Shown here piece by piece: positions 41,157 through 50,930 of a stretch of 64,000 nucleotides of DNA. The position numbers and the translations under genes are program-made. Origin of the DNA: Sediminicola luteus (GTDB lineage: Bacteria > Bacteroidota > Bacteroidia > Flavobacteriales > Flavobacteriaceae); assembly GCF_002514735.1 (NCBI RefSeq), contig NZ_NBWU01000005.1:1-64000 (forward strand), written 5' to 3'. The stretch's first letter is position 1. The number at the start of each line of letters is the position of its first letter. Below the pieces are notes generated by a model, which saw only the letters and a list, made by a program, of their open reading frames with translations, searched no databases and was not told where the DNA came from.

Positions 41157-43940
41157 ATGGATAAATATTCCTTCTTAAACGCTGCCCATACCTCCTTTTT
41201 TGCAGAGATGTATGACAAATATCTAAGGAGTCCGGATAGTGTAGAACCCAGTTGGCGTGCCTTCTTTCAAGGTTTTGATTTTGGTGTGGAGAGCCAATTG
41301 GATGGTGGTTTTGATTTTGATGCTGCAGATGCCGCCACGGCCCAAGTTCCCGAGGCATTGCAAAAGGAATTTAAGGTCGTAAAACTTATAGATGCCTACC
41401 GTAGTAGGGGGCATTTGTTTACACGTACCAATCCGGTTCGTGAACGAAGAAAATATGAGCCTTCCCTGGCCTTGGAAAATTTCGGTTTAAACCAGTCCGA
41501 TTTGGCCACTGTTTTTACCGCCGGGGAGATATTGGGCATGGGGCCTAGTCCGCTAAGTGAGATTTTACGCCATCTAGAAAAGATTTATTGCGAATCTATA
41601 GGGGTAGAGTATATGTATATTCGAAACCCAGAGCGTATAGAATGGATCCAAAATTGGCTCAATGTCAATGAGAACCATCCGACTTTTTCCGCTTCCCAGA
41701 AAAAACATATCCTAAATAAGCTTACCCAAGCCGTATCTTTCGAGACCTTTTTGCATACCAAATATGTAGGTCAAAAGCGTTTTTCTTTAGAAGGTAACGA
41801 ATCTTTGATTCCGGCTGTAGATGCTTTGGTAGAAAGGGCAGCTGCCCTTGGGGTGAAAGAGTTCGTAATGGGTATGGCCCATAGGGGACGTTTGAACGTA
41901 TTGACCAATATTTTCGGAAAATCGCCCAAAGATATCTTTAGTGAGTTCGACGGTAAGGATTACGAACAAGTAGTTTTTGATGGCGATGTAAAATATCACC
42001 TTGGCTGGACCTCCGACCGGATGTCGGATAATGGCAACCAGATTTCGATGAGTATCGCGCCCAACCCGTCGCACCTAGAAACGGTAGGGGCCGTTGTTGA
42101 GGGAATCTCGAGGGCCAAGCAAGATGCTTCCTATCAAGACGATTTTTCAAAAGTGTTGCCCATCGTGGTTCATGGCGATGCGGCCATAGCCGGACAGGGT
42201 CTGGTATACGAAGTCGTTCAAATGGCCACCCTAGATGGTTATAAGACCCATGGTACCATTCATATTGTGGTAAACAATCAGATTGGGTTTACCACCAATT
42301 ACCTAGATGCGCGTTCTTCTACCTATTGTACCGATGTAGGTAAAGTAACCTTGAGCCCGGTACTACACGTAAATGCCGATGATGTAGAAGCGGTAGTTCA
42401 CGCGTCACTTTTTGCCTTGGAGTATCGTATGCGATTCAAAAAGGATGTCTTCATCGATTTGTTGGGCTATCGTAAATACGGACATAACGAAGGTGACGAA
42501 CCTCGTTTTACCCAACCTAAATTGTACAAGGCGATCGCCAAACACCAGAACCCAAGGGATATCTATGCGGCCAAATTAATGGCCGAAGGCACGGTTACCC
42601 AAGATGAAGTAAAAGCGTTGGAGGCTGCCTATAAGGCGGATCTCGAAGAAGATTTAGAGGATTCTAGAAAAGAAGAAAAAACTGTCATTACGCCCTTTAT
42701 GGCCGAGACTTGGAAAGATTTCAAGGTCGTACAGGAAGCTGGGATGATGGAAAAGATAGATACCACCGTAGCTACCGATAAATTGACCGATGTAGCCAAA
42801 GCCCTTACCGAATTACCAGACGATAAAAAGTTCTTACGTAAGGTAGATAAGTTGGTTCGGGATCGTAAAAAGATGTTCTTCGAGGCCGATAAACTCGATT
42901 GGGCCATGGGCGAACTTTTGGCCTATGGTACCTTGATGCAAGAGGGTTATAGTGTACGTATCTCAGGTCAGGATGTAGAGCGGGGAACCTTCTCGCACCG
43001 TCATGCCGTAATGAAGGTTGAAGACAGTGAGGAAGAAGTGGTTTTGTTGGATCGTATGGCCCATAAAGATGGCCAGTTCCAAATCTATAACTCCCTACTT
43101 TCAGAATATGGGGTGGTTGGTTTTGATTATGGTTATGCCATGGCCAGCCCCAATACATTAACTATTTGGGAAGCCCAGTTTGGTGATTTCAGTAACGGGG
43201 CCCAGATTATGATCGACCAGTATATTTCTGCGGCCGAAGATAAATGGAAGTTGCAGAACGGTTTGGTCATTCTATTACCCCATGGGTATGAAGGTCAAGG
43301 TGCCGAGCACTCTTCGGCCCGCATGGAGCGCTACCTACAGCTATGTGCCAAAGACAATATGTTCGTGGCCGATTGTAGTACTCCGGCCAGTATGTTCCAT
43401 TTGTTGCGAAGACAAATGAAAGCCGAATATAGAAAGCCCTTGATCGTATTTACGCCCAAGAGCTTGTTGCGACATCCGCAAGCTGTGTCTAGTGTGGCCG
43501 AGTTTGCCGAAGGAAGTTTTCAAGAGGTTATCGGAGATGGTCAAATGAAGGCCGAGACCGTGAAGACCGTGGTATTCTGTACCGGTAAATTCTATTATGA
43601 CCTCTTGGCCGAGCGTGATACTTTGGGCCGTGACGATGTGGCCTTGGTTCGTGTAGAACAATTGTTCCCCTTGCCGGCAGATCAGATGAAGGCGGTAATC
43701 GCCCAATACCCGAACGCCGATGATATCGTTTGGGCACAAGAAGAACCCAGGAATATGGGGGCATGGAGTCATATGCTCATGCATTTCGACCAGGCCCATA
43801 TCATGCGTGTGGCCTCGAGAAGGTTTTATGCCTCGCCAGCGGCTGGATCTGCGGTGCGATCCAAACGTAGGCACCAAGAGATTATCGATTATGTATTCGA
43901 TAAAACCAAGGACAATATGGTACGTCCGATTAAAAAATAA
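41157..43940 (+). CDS. sucA: 2-oxoglutarate dehydrogenase E1 component
   Basis: 927 residues, normal for E1o. The N-terminal LNAAHTSFFAEMYDKYLRSP segment contacts E2. Thiamine diphosphate and substrate motifs: GMAHRGRLNVL near 240, VHGDAAIAGQGLVYE near 341, and RKYGHNEGDEPRFTQP near 440. The transketolase-like part has GTFSHRHAV near 610 and HGYEGQGAEHSSARMERY near 705. It decarboxylates 2-oxoglutarate in the TCA cycle and passes the succinyl group to SucB, encoded 26 bp downstream. Confidence 0.97.
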   Translation: MDKYSFLNAAHTSFFAEMYDKYLRSPDSVEPSWRAFFQGFDFGVESQLDGGFDFDAADAATAQVPEALQKEFKVVKLIDAYRSRGHLFTRTNPVRERRKYEPSLALENFGLNQSDLATVFTAGEILGMGPSPLSEILRHLEKIYCESIGVEYMYIRNPERIEWIQNWLNVNENHPTFSASQKKHILNKLTQAVSFETFLHTKYVGQKRFSLEGNESLIPAVDALVERAAALGVKEFVMGMAHRGRLNVLTNIFGKSPKDIFSEFDGKDYEQVVFDGDVKYHLGWTSDRMSDNGNQISMSIAPNPSHLETVGAVVEGISRAKQDASYQDDFSKVLPIVVHGDAAIAGQGLVYEVVQMATLDGYKTHGTIHIVVNNQIGFTTNYLDARSSTYCTDVGKVTLSPVLHVNADDVEAVVHASLFALEYRMRFKKDVFIDLLGYRKYGHNEGDEPRFTQPKLYKAIAKHQNPRDIYAAKLMAEGTVTQDEVKALEAAYKADLEEDLEDSRKEEKTVITPFMAETWKDFKVVQEAGMMEKIDTTVATDKLTDVAKALTELPDDKKFLRKVDKLVRDRKKMFFEADKLDWAMGELLAYGTLMQEGYSVRISGQDVERGTFSHRHAVMKVEDSEEEVVLLDRMAHKDGQFQIYNSLLSEYGVVGFDYGYAMASPNTLTIWEAQFGDFSNGAQIMIDQYISAAEDKWKLQNGLVILLPHGYEGQGAEHSSARMERYLQLCAKDNMFVADCSTPASMFHLLRRQMKAEYRKPLIVFTPKSLLRHPQAVSSVAEFAEGSFQEVIGDGQMKAETVKTVVFCTGKFYYDLLAERDTLGRDDVALVRVEQLFPLPADQMKAVIAQYPNADDIVWAQEEPRNMGAWSHMLMHFDQAHIMRVASRRFYASPAAGSAVRSKRRHQEIIDYVFDKTKDNMVRPIKK

Positions 43941-43966
43941 GAATAGCAAAGTAAATAGATCGTATA

Positions 43967-45184
43967 ATGATACTAGAAATGAAAGTTCCCTCTCCGGGAG
44001 AATCCATTACCGAAGTTGAGATTGCGGAATGGTTGGTTCAGGATGGCGATTATGTCGAAAAAGACCAAGCCATAGCTGAGGTCGATTCAGATAAAGCGAC
44101 CTTGGAACTTCCTGCCGAACAGAGTGGAATAATCACTTTGAAAGCCGAAGAAGGTGATGCCGTTGCCGTGGGCCAGGTGGTTTGTCTTATAGATACCAGT
44201 GCGGCCAAACCCGAAGGTGGTGCCAGTAATACGGAGACTGAAGCAGCTCCTGTAAAAGAGGAGGCACCGGCCCCAAAAGTAGATGCGCCAAAGGCGGAAG
44301 CCACTTATGCTACCGGTACGGCCTCTCCAGCAGCTAAAAAGATTTTAGCGGAAAAAGGTATCGAAGCTTCAGCTGTCCAAGGAACAGGTAAAGACGGTAG
44401 GGTAACCAAAGAAGATGCCGTTAAGGCCGTGCCTTCTATGGGAACACCAACCGGAGGGAGCCGAGGAGAGACCCGTTCCAAACTTTCTATGTTGCGTAGA
44501 AAGGTGGCCGAAAGATTGGTGGCCGCCAAAAACGAAACGGCTATGCTTACCACTTTCAACGAGGTGGATATGAGTCCGATTTTCGATTTGCGCAAACAAT
44601 ACAAAGAGGAGTTTAAAGAAAAGCATGGCGTGGGCTTAGGCTTTATGTCTTTCTTTACCAAAGCGGTAATTCGAGCGCTTCAGATGTACCCGGCCGTAAA
44701 TTCTATGATCGACGGAAAAGAGATGATTTCTTATGATTTCTGCGATATCAGTATAGCAGTTTCCGGGCCAAAAGGACTTATGGTTCCTGTGGTGCGCAAT
44801 GCCGAGAACCTTACCTTTAGGGGGATTGAGGCCGAAATCAAACGTTTGGCCATCCGTGCCCGTGACGGACAGATTACGGTAGACGAAATGACCGGGGGTA
44901 CCTTTACCATTTCCAATGGTGGGGTATTCGGTTCTATGTTGTCAACGCCTATTATCAATCCGCCCCAGAGTGGAATCTTAGGTATGCATAATATTATCGA
45001 GCGCCCAATTGCCCGTGACGGTCAGATCGTAATTGCCCCAATGATGTACGTAGCGCTGTCTTATGACCACCGAATTATCGATGGAAAAGAATCTGTTGGT
45101 TTCTTGGTAGCCGTTAAGGAAGCCTTGGAAAACCCGGCCGAATTCTTGATGGATAACGATATCAAAAAAGCTTTGGAGCTGTAA
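43967..45184 (+). CDS. sucB: dihydrolipoyllysine-residue succinyltransferase (2-oxoglutarate dehydrogenase E2)
   Basis: 405 residues: lipoyl domain ([15 protein letters not shown] with the lipoylated Lys near 43), a flexible Ala/Pro/Glu linker, the E1/E3-binding domain ([18 protein letters not shown] ... GRVTKEDAV) near 117-152, and the catalytic acyltransferase domain ending in [16 protein letters not shown] (His, Asp) near 365. It takes the succinyl group from SucA to CoA. It is in an operon with sucA; E3 is encoded elsewhere. A terminator follows at 45308. Confidence 0.97.
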   Translation: MILEMKVPSPGESITEVEIAEWLVQDGDYVEKDQAIAEVDSDKATLELPAEQSGIITLKAEEGDAVAVGQVVCLIDTSAAKPEGGASNTETEAAPVKEEAPAPKVDAPKAEATYATGTASPAAKKILAEKGIEASAVQGTGKDGRVTKEDAVKAVPSMGTPTGGSRGETRSKLSMLRRKVAERLVAAKNETAMLTTFNEVDMSPIFDLRKQYKEEFKEKHGVGLGFMSFFTKAVIRALQMYPAVNSMIDGKEMISYDFCDISIAVSGPKGLMVPVVRNAENLTFRGIEAEIKRLAIRARDGQITVDEMTGGTFTISNGGVFGSMLSTPIINPPQSGILGMHNIIERPIARDGQIVIAPMMYVALSYDHRIIDGKESVGFLVAVKEALENPAEFLMDNDIKKALEL

Positions 45185-45307
45185 GGCAAAAGCTTGTTGT
45201 TGTAAACTATCTTTGGTACAAGTACACTAGGCATCCGAAGGAAATAGGGTTTTTATTTCGAGACAAACCACGAGGTAATAAACCCTTTTGGCGGTGCCAA
45301 ATAAAAT

Positions 45308-45337
45308 GAAAGGGGCGTCCACTACAACGCCCCTTTC
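45308..45337. terminator. terminator after sucB
   Basis: A perfect 10-bp stem GAAAGGGGCG / CGCCCCTTTC with a 10-nt loop. T richness after it is modest. Confidence 0.7.
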
Positions 45338-45421
45338 TCATTTAAAGAACACTGGTTCAAGTTGGGCTGGGAACCCATGATTTTCCAGTTTTAAGCACCA
45401 ATTCAGTAGGTTAAATTGGTA

Positions 45422-46777
45422 TTAGTCACATCCCATGTCCTCTCGGGATTGACTATCGGCATTCGGGAAACAATTTCCCGAGGGAAGCGAAACAGGAACG
45501 TAACGCTTCAGATTTGGGTCGTTTAAGGCTTTGCTGACGAAGTCGTCCAGTAGGTCTATTTCCAATTTGGTTAACAATAGGGGTCGGAATTGAGGCGATA
45601 ATGCCGATTCAGGAACGGATTCGTTTTGAGGTATGGCGTTGTTTTTATATTGGATTACATCCCTGATGCTGTTAAAACTGGAACCGTGGCCATAGAATTT
45701 CGCCTCGGTTAAGTTGTAGAGTTGTGGCGTTTTAAAGGTGTAGTCGTCTTTTGGGTTTTGGGTAAAACCACCTCTTCCTTTTCTAGTGGCATCGTCCATT
45801 TTTGCATGTACACCGGCTCCTTCCATATCTTTAAAGCCTAAGGCATGAAAATCCATGGTGTTTAAGGCAGGGCCGTTATGACACTCATAACATTTGCCCT
45901 TGCCAAAAAATAAGATAGCTCCATTCTTTTGGTCATCTGTCATGGCATCGGTATTGCCTTTAAGCCAAAGTTGGAAAGGGGCTTGGTTCGCTATTATGGT
46001 ACGCTCGTAAGAAGCAATGGCCAAGGCGGCATATTCTACGGTATAGCGTTCGGTTTTCGGAATATTTGGAAAGGCCTGGTTGAACAAGGTACGATATCCC
46101 AATTCGTTAACGATCTGTTCGTTTACCAGCATACGGTGCATGTCCATGCCGGCTATGCCTTGAATCTCTACCCCTTCGTAACCTAAATGATTGTTTTTGG
46201 CTCCGTTGTCGGCATCCCAAAGGTCTTCTGTTCCCACATTGGGTCCGGTAGCGCCCAGTTTGCCGTTCCATAATACTACTTTTTGATAGCCCAGGTTTAC
46301 GGTTGGGGGTTGTTTAAGGGGTTGGCGGTCGGCCATGTCGGCAGCGTATTCCGGGTGTAGTACACGAGCTTCGCCATTAATGCCAAATCCGATACCTCCG
46401 TCTGCCATGCCTTGTCTTAATCCGCTTTGGAAACCAGCACCAAAATGATGGCAACTGGCACAGGAATAGGTGTCCATGCCCAAAGGGTTGATCGGGTTTT
46501 TGGCTAATCCGGTTTCATGGAATAACAATTGTCCCAACTTCACTTTTTCAGAAGAAATCGGGTTTAAGGGGTCTTGGGGAATGTTGGAGTAATCGTCTGA
46601 ATCTGGCAGTATAAGGCTGTTTTTATCAATGTTCAATGCGGTAAAGGCATCGTTCAGTTCAGCATCTAGGCCTGTTTCTGAATACGGTATGGTGTCCGGG
46701 TCGTCTGCGCATCCTGCCAAGCAAATAATAGCTAATACGGACAAGACCGCTTTGGGCAACGGTTGGCGTACTTTCAT
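45422..46777 (-). CDS. di-haem cytochrome c peroxidase (lipoprotein), copy 1
   Basis: 451 residues with a lipobox (LAIICLAGCADD). Two haem-binding motifs: YSCASCHHFGAG near 105 and CYECHNGPALN near 297. Periplasmic or envelope-anchored peroxidases of the CCP/MauG group reduce H2O2 or oxidise a partner using these haems. It is ~60% similar by eye to the neighbouring copy 2 over its whole length, including the terminal NCFPNADSQSREDMGCD. The unusual C-terminal Cys pair is conserved in both. Gene order with copy 2 points to tandem duplication. Confidence 0.9.
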   Translation of the reverse strand: MKVRQPLPKAVLSVLAIICLAGCADDPDTIPYSETGLDAELNDAFTALNIDKNSLILPDSDDYSNIPQDPLNPISSEKVKLGQLLFHETGLAKNPINPLGMDTYSCASCHHFGAGFQSGLRQGMADGGIGFGINGEARVLHPEYAADMADRQPLKQPPTVNLGYQKVVLWNGKLGATGPNVGTEDLWDADNGAKNNHLGYEGVEIQGIAGMDMHRMLVNEQIVNELGYRTLFNQAFPNIPKTERYTVEYAALAIASYERTIIANQAPFQLWLKGNTDAMTDDQKNGAILFFGKGKCYECHNGPALNTMDFHALGFKDMEGAGVHAKMDDATRKGRGGFTQNPKDDYTFKTPQLYNLTEAKFYGHGSSFNSIRDVIQYKNNAIPQNESVPESALSPQFRPLLLTKLEIDLLDDFVSKALNDPNLKRYVPVSLPSGNCFPNADSQSREDMGCD

Positions 46778-46893
46778 AGTAAATGGTTAAGTGTTCGGAG
46801 TAAACGTACGCAACAACAACCATGTACGTAAGAAAAAACTTTAAAATGCCAATATTTTAGAGGAAGGGTAGTAAAAGCAACACGCTTTGTTTA

Positions 46894-48234
46894 TTAGTCG
46901 CAGCCCATGTCGGCCTTGGAGGCGGGGTCGGCGTTTGGAAAACAATTGCCAGAGGGTAGACTAATTGGAGTGTAGCGTTTTAGATTGGTGTCGTTTAGGG
47001 CTTCAGAAACAAAAGTGGTCAACAAATCTAGTTCCGTATCCGTTAAAAGTAAAGGTTTGAAATGGGGTGAAAGTGCCGATTCAGGAACATTTGAATTCTC
47101 GGATATCCCATTGTTCTTATAAGCAATAATTTCCCGAATAGAAGAAAAACTGGCTCCGTGACCATAGAATCGGGCTTCCTTTAAATTATATAGTTGAGGT
47201 GTCTTGAACTTGTAATCGTCATTTCTGTTTCCGGTAAATCCGCCGCGACCTTTTTTTGTGGCATCGTCTACTTCGCCGTGAATGTCTGTCCCGATAAGAT
47301 CCTTTACTCCTAAGGCATGAAATTCCATGTCGTTTAATGCTGGGCCTTGGTGGCAGGTGTAGCATTCGCCTTTGCCAAAAAATAAGAGAGCACCTAACTT
47401 TTGTTCGTTGGTCATGGCATTGGTGTAGCCCCGCAACCATTGTTGAAAAGGGGCTTCATTGGCCAAAAGGGTGCGCTCGTAGGCAGCTATGGCCAAACCT
47501 GCTTTTTCAGGGGTATAACGAGCTTCGCTAGGCGTATCCGGAAAAGCTTGATCGAATAGTTGGGTATACCCCTGGGTATCCAGGAAATTCTTATCAACTA
47601 CCAATCGGTGAACATCGAGCCCTGCAATAGCTTGTGTCTCTACACCTTCGAAACCTAGATTGTTGGTTTCCTTAGGGGTGCCTGGCGTCCATTGGGCTTC
47701 TGTAACGGCGTTTGGACCAGTGGCCCCGAACTGGCCATTCCATAACATTAGCTTCTGGTAGGCTGCGTTTAATGCCGCAGGACTTTTAATAGGTTGCTTG
47801 TCTATGTCTTCAGGGGTATAGTCCAAAGCCATGGCGCGTAATTCGCCTGCCAAGCCAAAACCCGAACCGCCATCGCCTATGCCTTGTCTTAGACCGCTTT
47901 GAAAGCCAGCACCGGCATGGTGGCAGCTGGCACATGAATAGGTGTTCATGCCTTTCTCTTTGTTAGGGTTAAGCCCCAAGCCGGTTTCGTGGAATAAGAA
48001 ACTGCCTAAGCGGATTTTCGCTGGAGTCAATGGGTTTTTTGGGTCTTGTGGAATACTGGCTAAAAGATCTATAGTGCCCAGATGGAGACTTTCGAGTTCA
48101 ATTCCTGAAGTTTCTATGGTGTGGGTAAGCTGTAGGTCCAATCCCTTAGGGTCAAATCCAATAGTTTCGGTGTCTTCTGAACAACTTGTAAAGAGTGCAA
48201 GGGTCAGAATTCCCATTAGGTAGGTGCTGCGCAT
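46894..48234 (-). CDS. di-haem cytochrome c peroxidase (lipoprotein), copy 2
   Basis: 446 residues with lipobox (LTLALFTSCSED). Haem motifs YSCASCHHAGAG near 104 and CYTCHQGPALND near 295. It shares with copy 1 the QSGLRQG, DVHR/DMHRMLV, YNLKEARFYGHG-like and terminal NCFPNAD-x-DMGCD segments. It lies 116 bp upstream of copy 1 on the same strand. The pair may differ in redox potential or partner, but sequence does not show this. Confidence 0.9.
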   Translation of the reverse strand: MRSTYLMGILTLALFTSCSEDTETIGFDPKGLDLQLTHTIETSGIELESLHLGTIDLLASIPQDPKNPLTPAKIRLGSFLFHETGLGLNPNKEKGMNTYSCASCHHAGAGFQSGLRQGIGDGGSGFGLAGELRAMALDYTPEDIDKQPIKSPAALNAAYQKLMLWNGQFGATGPNAVTEAQWTPGTPKETNNLGFEGVETQAIAGLDVHRLVVDKNFLDTQGYTQLFDQAFPDTPSEARYTPEKAGLAIAAYERTLLANEAPFQQWLRGYTNAMTNEQKLGALLFFGKGECYTCHQGPALNDMEFHALGVKDLIGTDIHGEVDDATKKGRGGFTGNRNDDYKFKTPQLYNLKEARFYGHGASFSSIREIIAYKNNGISENSNVPESALSPHFKPLLLTDTELDLLTTFVSEALNDTNLKRYTPISLPSGNCFPNADPASKADMGCD

Positions 48235-48318
48235 GCTAGTTGGTTTGGGCTAAAACTAAGTATCGCTCGCCTAATCTAATAGTTTTGACTTTCAAATGCG
48301 GTTTTTATAGAGGAACGG

Positions 48319-48759
48319 CTATTTTTTTAGGTAGAGTACTTGCTTGTTATAGTCTATAATGCCCTTGCCTTTTTTTAAGATATCGGCGCCTATGATTCCG
48401 TCTACGGGGGCTACACTATGGGCCTCGAGGGCTTGGTTAACATGTACCATACTGAATAAGACAATTGCCGTTTTCTTCTTTTTCCATTGCCCAATGGTTA
48501 ATTGGTTGTTTTTCGAAACCTCGGTTTCAAGGCCAACGCCACCAGCCCCCGCGGCCTTGGTTTCCGAAACTTCCGATTCTAATTGAAAGTGTATGGATCG
48601 GTTAAGGTCTATACAGGTGTTCGAAGCCCCTGTGTCAACTATAAAACGACCTGCTATGCCATTAACTTCGGCTTCTACCTCAAAATGATTGGTAGGGCTA
48701 AGGTTTAGTGGGATTCGTATATAGGCTTTATCTTTTAGGAAACGTTTTAAGCTGGCCAT
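48319..48759 (-). CDS. retropepsin-like aspartic protease
   Basis: 146 residues, a single clan AA domain. The catalytic motif is GRFIVDTGASNTCID near residues 37-51 (DTGA). A second flap-like region contains HSVAPVDGIIGADIL near 120. Such single-domain proteins act as homodimers. There is no signal peptide, so it is probably cytoplasmic. Substrate unknown. It lies 84 bp downstream of the position where tatD begins on the opposite strand. Confidence 0.85.
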   Translation of the reverse strand: MASLKRFLKDKAYIRIPLNLSPTNHFEVEAEVNGIAGRFIVDTGASNTCIDLNRSIHFQLESEVSETKAAGAGGVGLETEVSKNNQLTIGQWKKKKTAIVLFSMVHVNQALEAHSVAPVDGIIGADILKKGKGIIDYNKQVLYLKK

Positions 48760-48826
48760 TCCTTATTTTTTTGGGCAAGGTATGAATTCTTCCAATTCCG
48801 TATAGTCTTGTTTTTTGTTGTAATTG

Positions 48827-48834
48827 TATCTTTG
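48827..48834 (+). promoter_or_regulatory. -7 box of tatD, suggesting a leaderless transcript
   Basis: TATCTTTG ends 4 bp before the ATG at 48839. With the usual distance to the transcription start, the mRNA would begin at or within a few bases of the start codon. Confidence 0.5.
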
Positions 48835-48838
48835 ACCC

Positions 48839-49606
48839 ATGATTTTAACCGATACCCATGCCCATTTGTATAGTGAGGCTTTCGACGACGATCGTGAGAC
48901 CATGATGCAACGTGCTTTTGACAATGGCGTAGAACGCTTTTTTATTCCTGCCATAGATTCGACCTATACCGAATCTATGTTCGATTTGGAAAAGACTTAT
49001 CCGGATAAGGTGTTTCTTATGACCGGGTTGCATCCTACCCATTTAAAGGAAAATGTAGATGAAGAGCTGGCCCATGTGGCCCAACAATTGGAGCAAAGGA
49101 AATATTATGCCGTGGGAGAGATTGGGGTAGACCTCTATTGGGACAAAACCTTTCTGGAAGCCCAGAAAATGGCCTTTAAGACCCAAATCCAATGGGCAAA
49201 ACAATACGATTTACCCATTGCCATACATTGTCGAGATGCCTTTGATGAAGTATTTGAAGTACTCGAAAGTGAGGCCGATGAACAACTTAGAGGTATATTC
49301 CATTGCTTTACCGGAAATTTAGAACAGGCCCAATTGGCTTTATCTTACGGAATGAAACTAGGGATTGGCGGCGTAGTTACTTTTAAGAACGGAAAGATAG
49401 ACACTTTTTTGGATCAGATTCCGTTGTCAGAAATCGTTTTGGAGACCGATGCACCTTACTTAGCCCCGGTACCTTATCGGGGTAAGCGTAACGAAAGTGC
49501 TTATTTGGTTGAGGTGGCGGAAAAAATCTCCAAAATATACGGAATCACTTTAGATGAAGTGGCCCGTGTGACCACCGCGAACTCAAAACAGGTTTTTAAT
49601 ATATAG
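48839..49606 (+). CDS. tatD: TatD-family metal-dependent hydrolase
   Basis: 255 residues. Metal motifs TDTHAHLYS at the N-terminus, GEIGVDLYWD near 94, IAIHCRDAFDEV near 130, GIFHCFTGN near 155 and LETDAPYLAPVPYRGKRNE near 203. TatD proteins are nucleases acting in DNA or RNA quality control. It is followed 65 bp later by ansA on the same strand. Confidence 0.93.
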   Translation: MILTDTHAHLYSEAFDDDRETMMQRAFDNGVERFFIPAIDSTYTESMFDLEKTYPDKVFLMTGLHPTHLKENVDEELAHVAQQLEQRKYYAVGEIGVDLYWDKTFLEAQKMAFKTQIQWAKQYDLPIAIHCRDAFDEVFEVLESEADEQLRGIFHCFTGNLEQAQLALSYGMKLGIGGVVTFKNGKIDTFLDQIPLSEIVLETDAPYLAPVPYRGKRNESAYLVEVAEKISKIYGITLDEVARVTTANSKQVFNI

Positions 49607-49638
49607 GTCTGCCGTCATGGGCTTTCCATCATTGATGG

Positions 49639-49646
49639 TATCTTTG
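49639..49646 (+). promoter_or_regulatory. -7 box of ansA
   Basis: TATCTTTG, 25 bp before the ATG at 49672. Confidence 0.5.
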
Positions 49647-49671
49647 AATTCGAGATATTTATAAATAGGTT

Positions 49672-50700
49672 ATGGCCAACGAAACTAAAATACTGCTGAT
49701 TTATACTGGGGGTACCATTGGTATGGTCAAAGACTATGAAAGTGGTGCCTTAAAGGCTTTTGATTTTGATGATCTGGCCAAACATATTCCCGAGCTGCAT
49801 CAGTTGGGTTGTGAAATCGATAGTATTTCGTTCGATGATCCAATCGATAGTTCGAATATGGATGTGGCCCATTGGGTGAAAATTGTCAGCTTGATCGATG
49901 CCCATTATAATGATTATGATGGTTTTGTGGTTTTGCACGGTAGCGATACCATGAGTTATACAGCATCTGCTGTTTCCTTTATGTTGGAGAACCTCGGGAA
50001 GCCTGTCATTTTTACAGGCTCCCAATTACCTATTGGAGATCTGCGTACCGACGCTAAAGAAAACCTTATTACTTCAGTACAGATTGCAGCATTAAAAAAT
50101 AGGGGTCGTCCCGTTGTGCAGGAGGTGGGTCTTTATTTTGAATATAAGCTATTGCGGGCCAATCGTACCTCTAAATTGAATGCCGAGCATTTTGAGGCTT
50201 TTTCCTCTATGAACCATCCGGCCCTCATTACCTCTGGCGTTCATTTACGTGTGCATAGCGAAGCCTTACTGACGGTTAATCGTAGGCGTAAATTTAAGGC
50301 CCATGTTAAAATGGATGCCCATGTGGCCGTATTAAAACTCTTTCCGGGAATTGGCGAAAGCATTGTTAATGGTGTTTTAGGTATCCCTGGTTTAAAAGCC
50401 GTGGTCATGGAAACCTACGGGGCCGGAAATGCCCCAACCGCCGAATGGATGGTAGGTGCCCTAAAAAAAGCCCAAGCCCAGGGTATATTTATTGCTAATG
50501 TTACCCAATGCGTGGGGGGTAGTGTAATAATGGGGCAATATGAGACCAGTTCGCATCTCAAAAAGCTTCAACTGCTTAATGGAAAGGATATTACAGCTGA
50601 GGCTGCTTTGGCTAAATTAATGTATCTGTTAGGGCAGGGGGTTTCACCCGAAATGATGAAGTCGGTGTTCGAAACTCCACTAAGGGGCGAAATGCAATAA
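49672..50700 (+). CDS. ansA: type I (cytoplasmic) L-asparaginase
   Basis: 342 residues with no signal peptide. Catalytic Thr motif IYTGGTIGMV at the N-terminus and HGSDTMSYTA near 89 carrying the second Thr-Asp pair. FTGSQLPIGDLRTDAKENL follows as in type I enzymes. It hydrolyses asparagine to aspartate and ammonia. Confidence 0.94.
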   Translation: MANETKILLIYTGGTIGMVKDYESGALKAFDFDDLAKHIPELHQLGCEIDSISFDDPIDSSNMDVAHWVKIVSLIDAHYNDYDGFVVLHGSDTMSYTASAVSFMLENLGKPVIFTGSQLPIGDLRTDAKENLITSVQIAALKNRGRPVVQEVGLYFEYKLLRANRTSKLNAEHFEAFSSMNHPALITSGVHLRVHSEALLTVNRRRKFKAHVKMDAHVAVLKLFPGIGESIVNGVLGIPGLKAVVMETYGAGNAPTAEWMVGALKKAQAQGIFIANVTQCVGGSVIMGQYETSSHLKKLQLLNGKDITAEAALAKLMYLLGQGVSPEMMKSVFETPLRGEMQ

Positions 50701-50764
50701 ATTAACCATTATAATTTCGCCAAATAATATTTTTTTCGTTATTTGGGCGCCCTAAACAAGAACT

Positions 50765-50852
50765 AGAGAGGTGGCCGAGTGGTCGAAGGCGCACGCCTGG
50801 AAAGTGTGTATACACCAAAAGTGTATCGAGGGTTCGAATCCCTTCCTCTCTG
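50765..50852 (+). tRNA. tRNA-Ser (anticodon GGA)
   Basis: 88 nt, class II. The acceptor AGAGAGG pairs with CCTCTCT, discriminator G. The anticodon stem CACGC/GTGTG encloses the loop CTGGAAA with anticodon GGA. A long variable arm (TATACACCAAAAGTGTATC) and the T arm GAGGGTTCGAATCCCTT are intact. CCA is not encoded. Confidence 0.97.
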
Positions 50853-50887
50853 CTAATTAGAGTAATATTGCAATTGCAATTTTTTTT

Positions 50888-50895
50888 TATCTTTA
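50888..50895 (+). promoter_or_regulatory. -7 box of the exbBD operon
   Basis: TATCTTTA resembles TAnnTTTG and lies 35 bp before the exbB ATG, shortly after the tRNA-Ser gene. Confidence 0.4.
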
Positions 50896-50930
50896 ACCCT
50901 ATTAACTAACTAATTTTAAGTTTGAAGAAA

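Noticed and set aside
41787-43949. Minus-strand open frames opposite sucA, up to 202 codons
   Set aside because: sucA is unmistakable on the plus strand; the reverse frames reflect its codon use.
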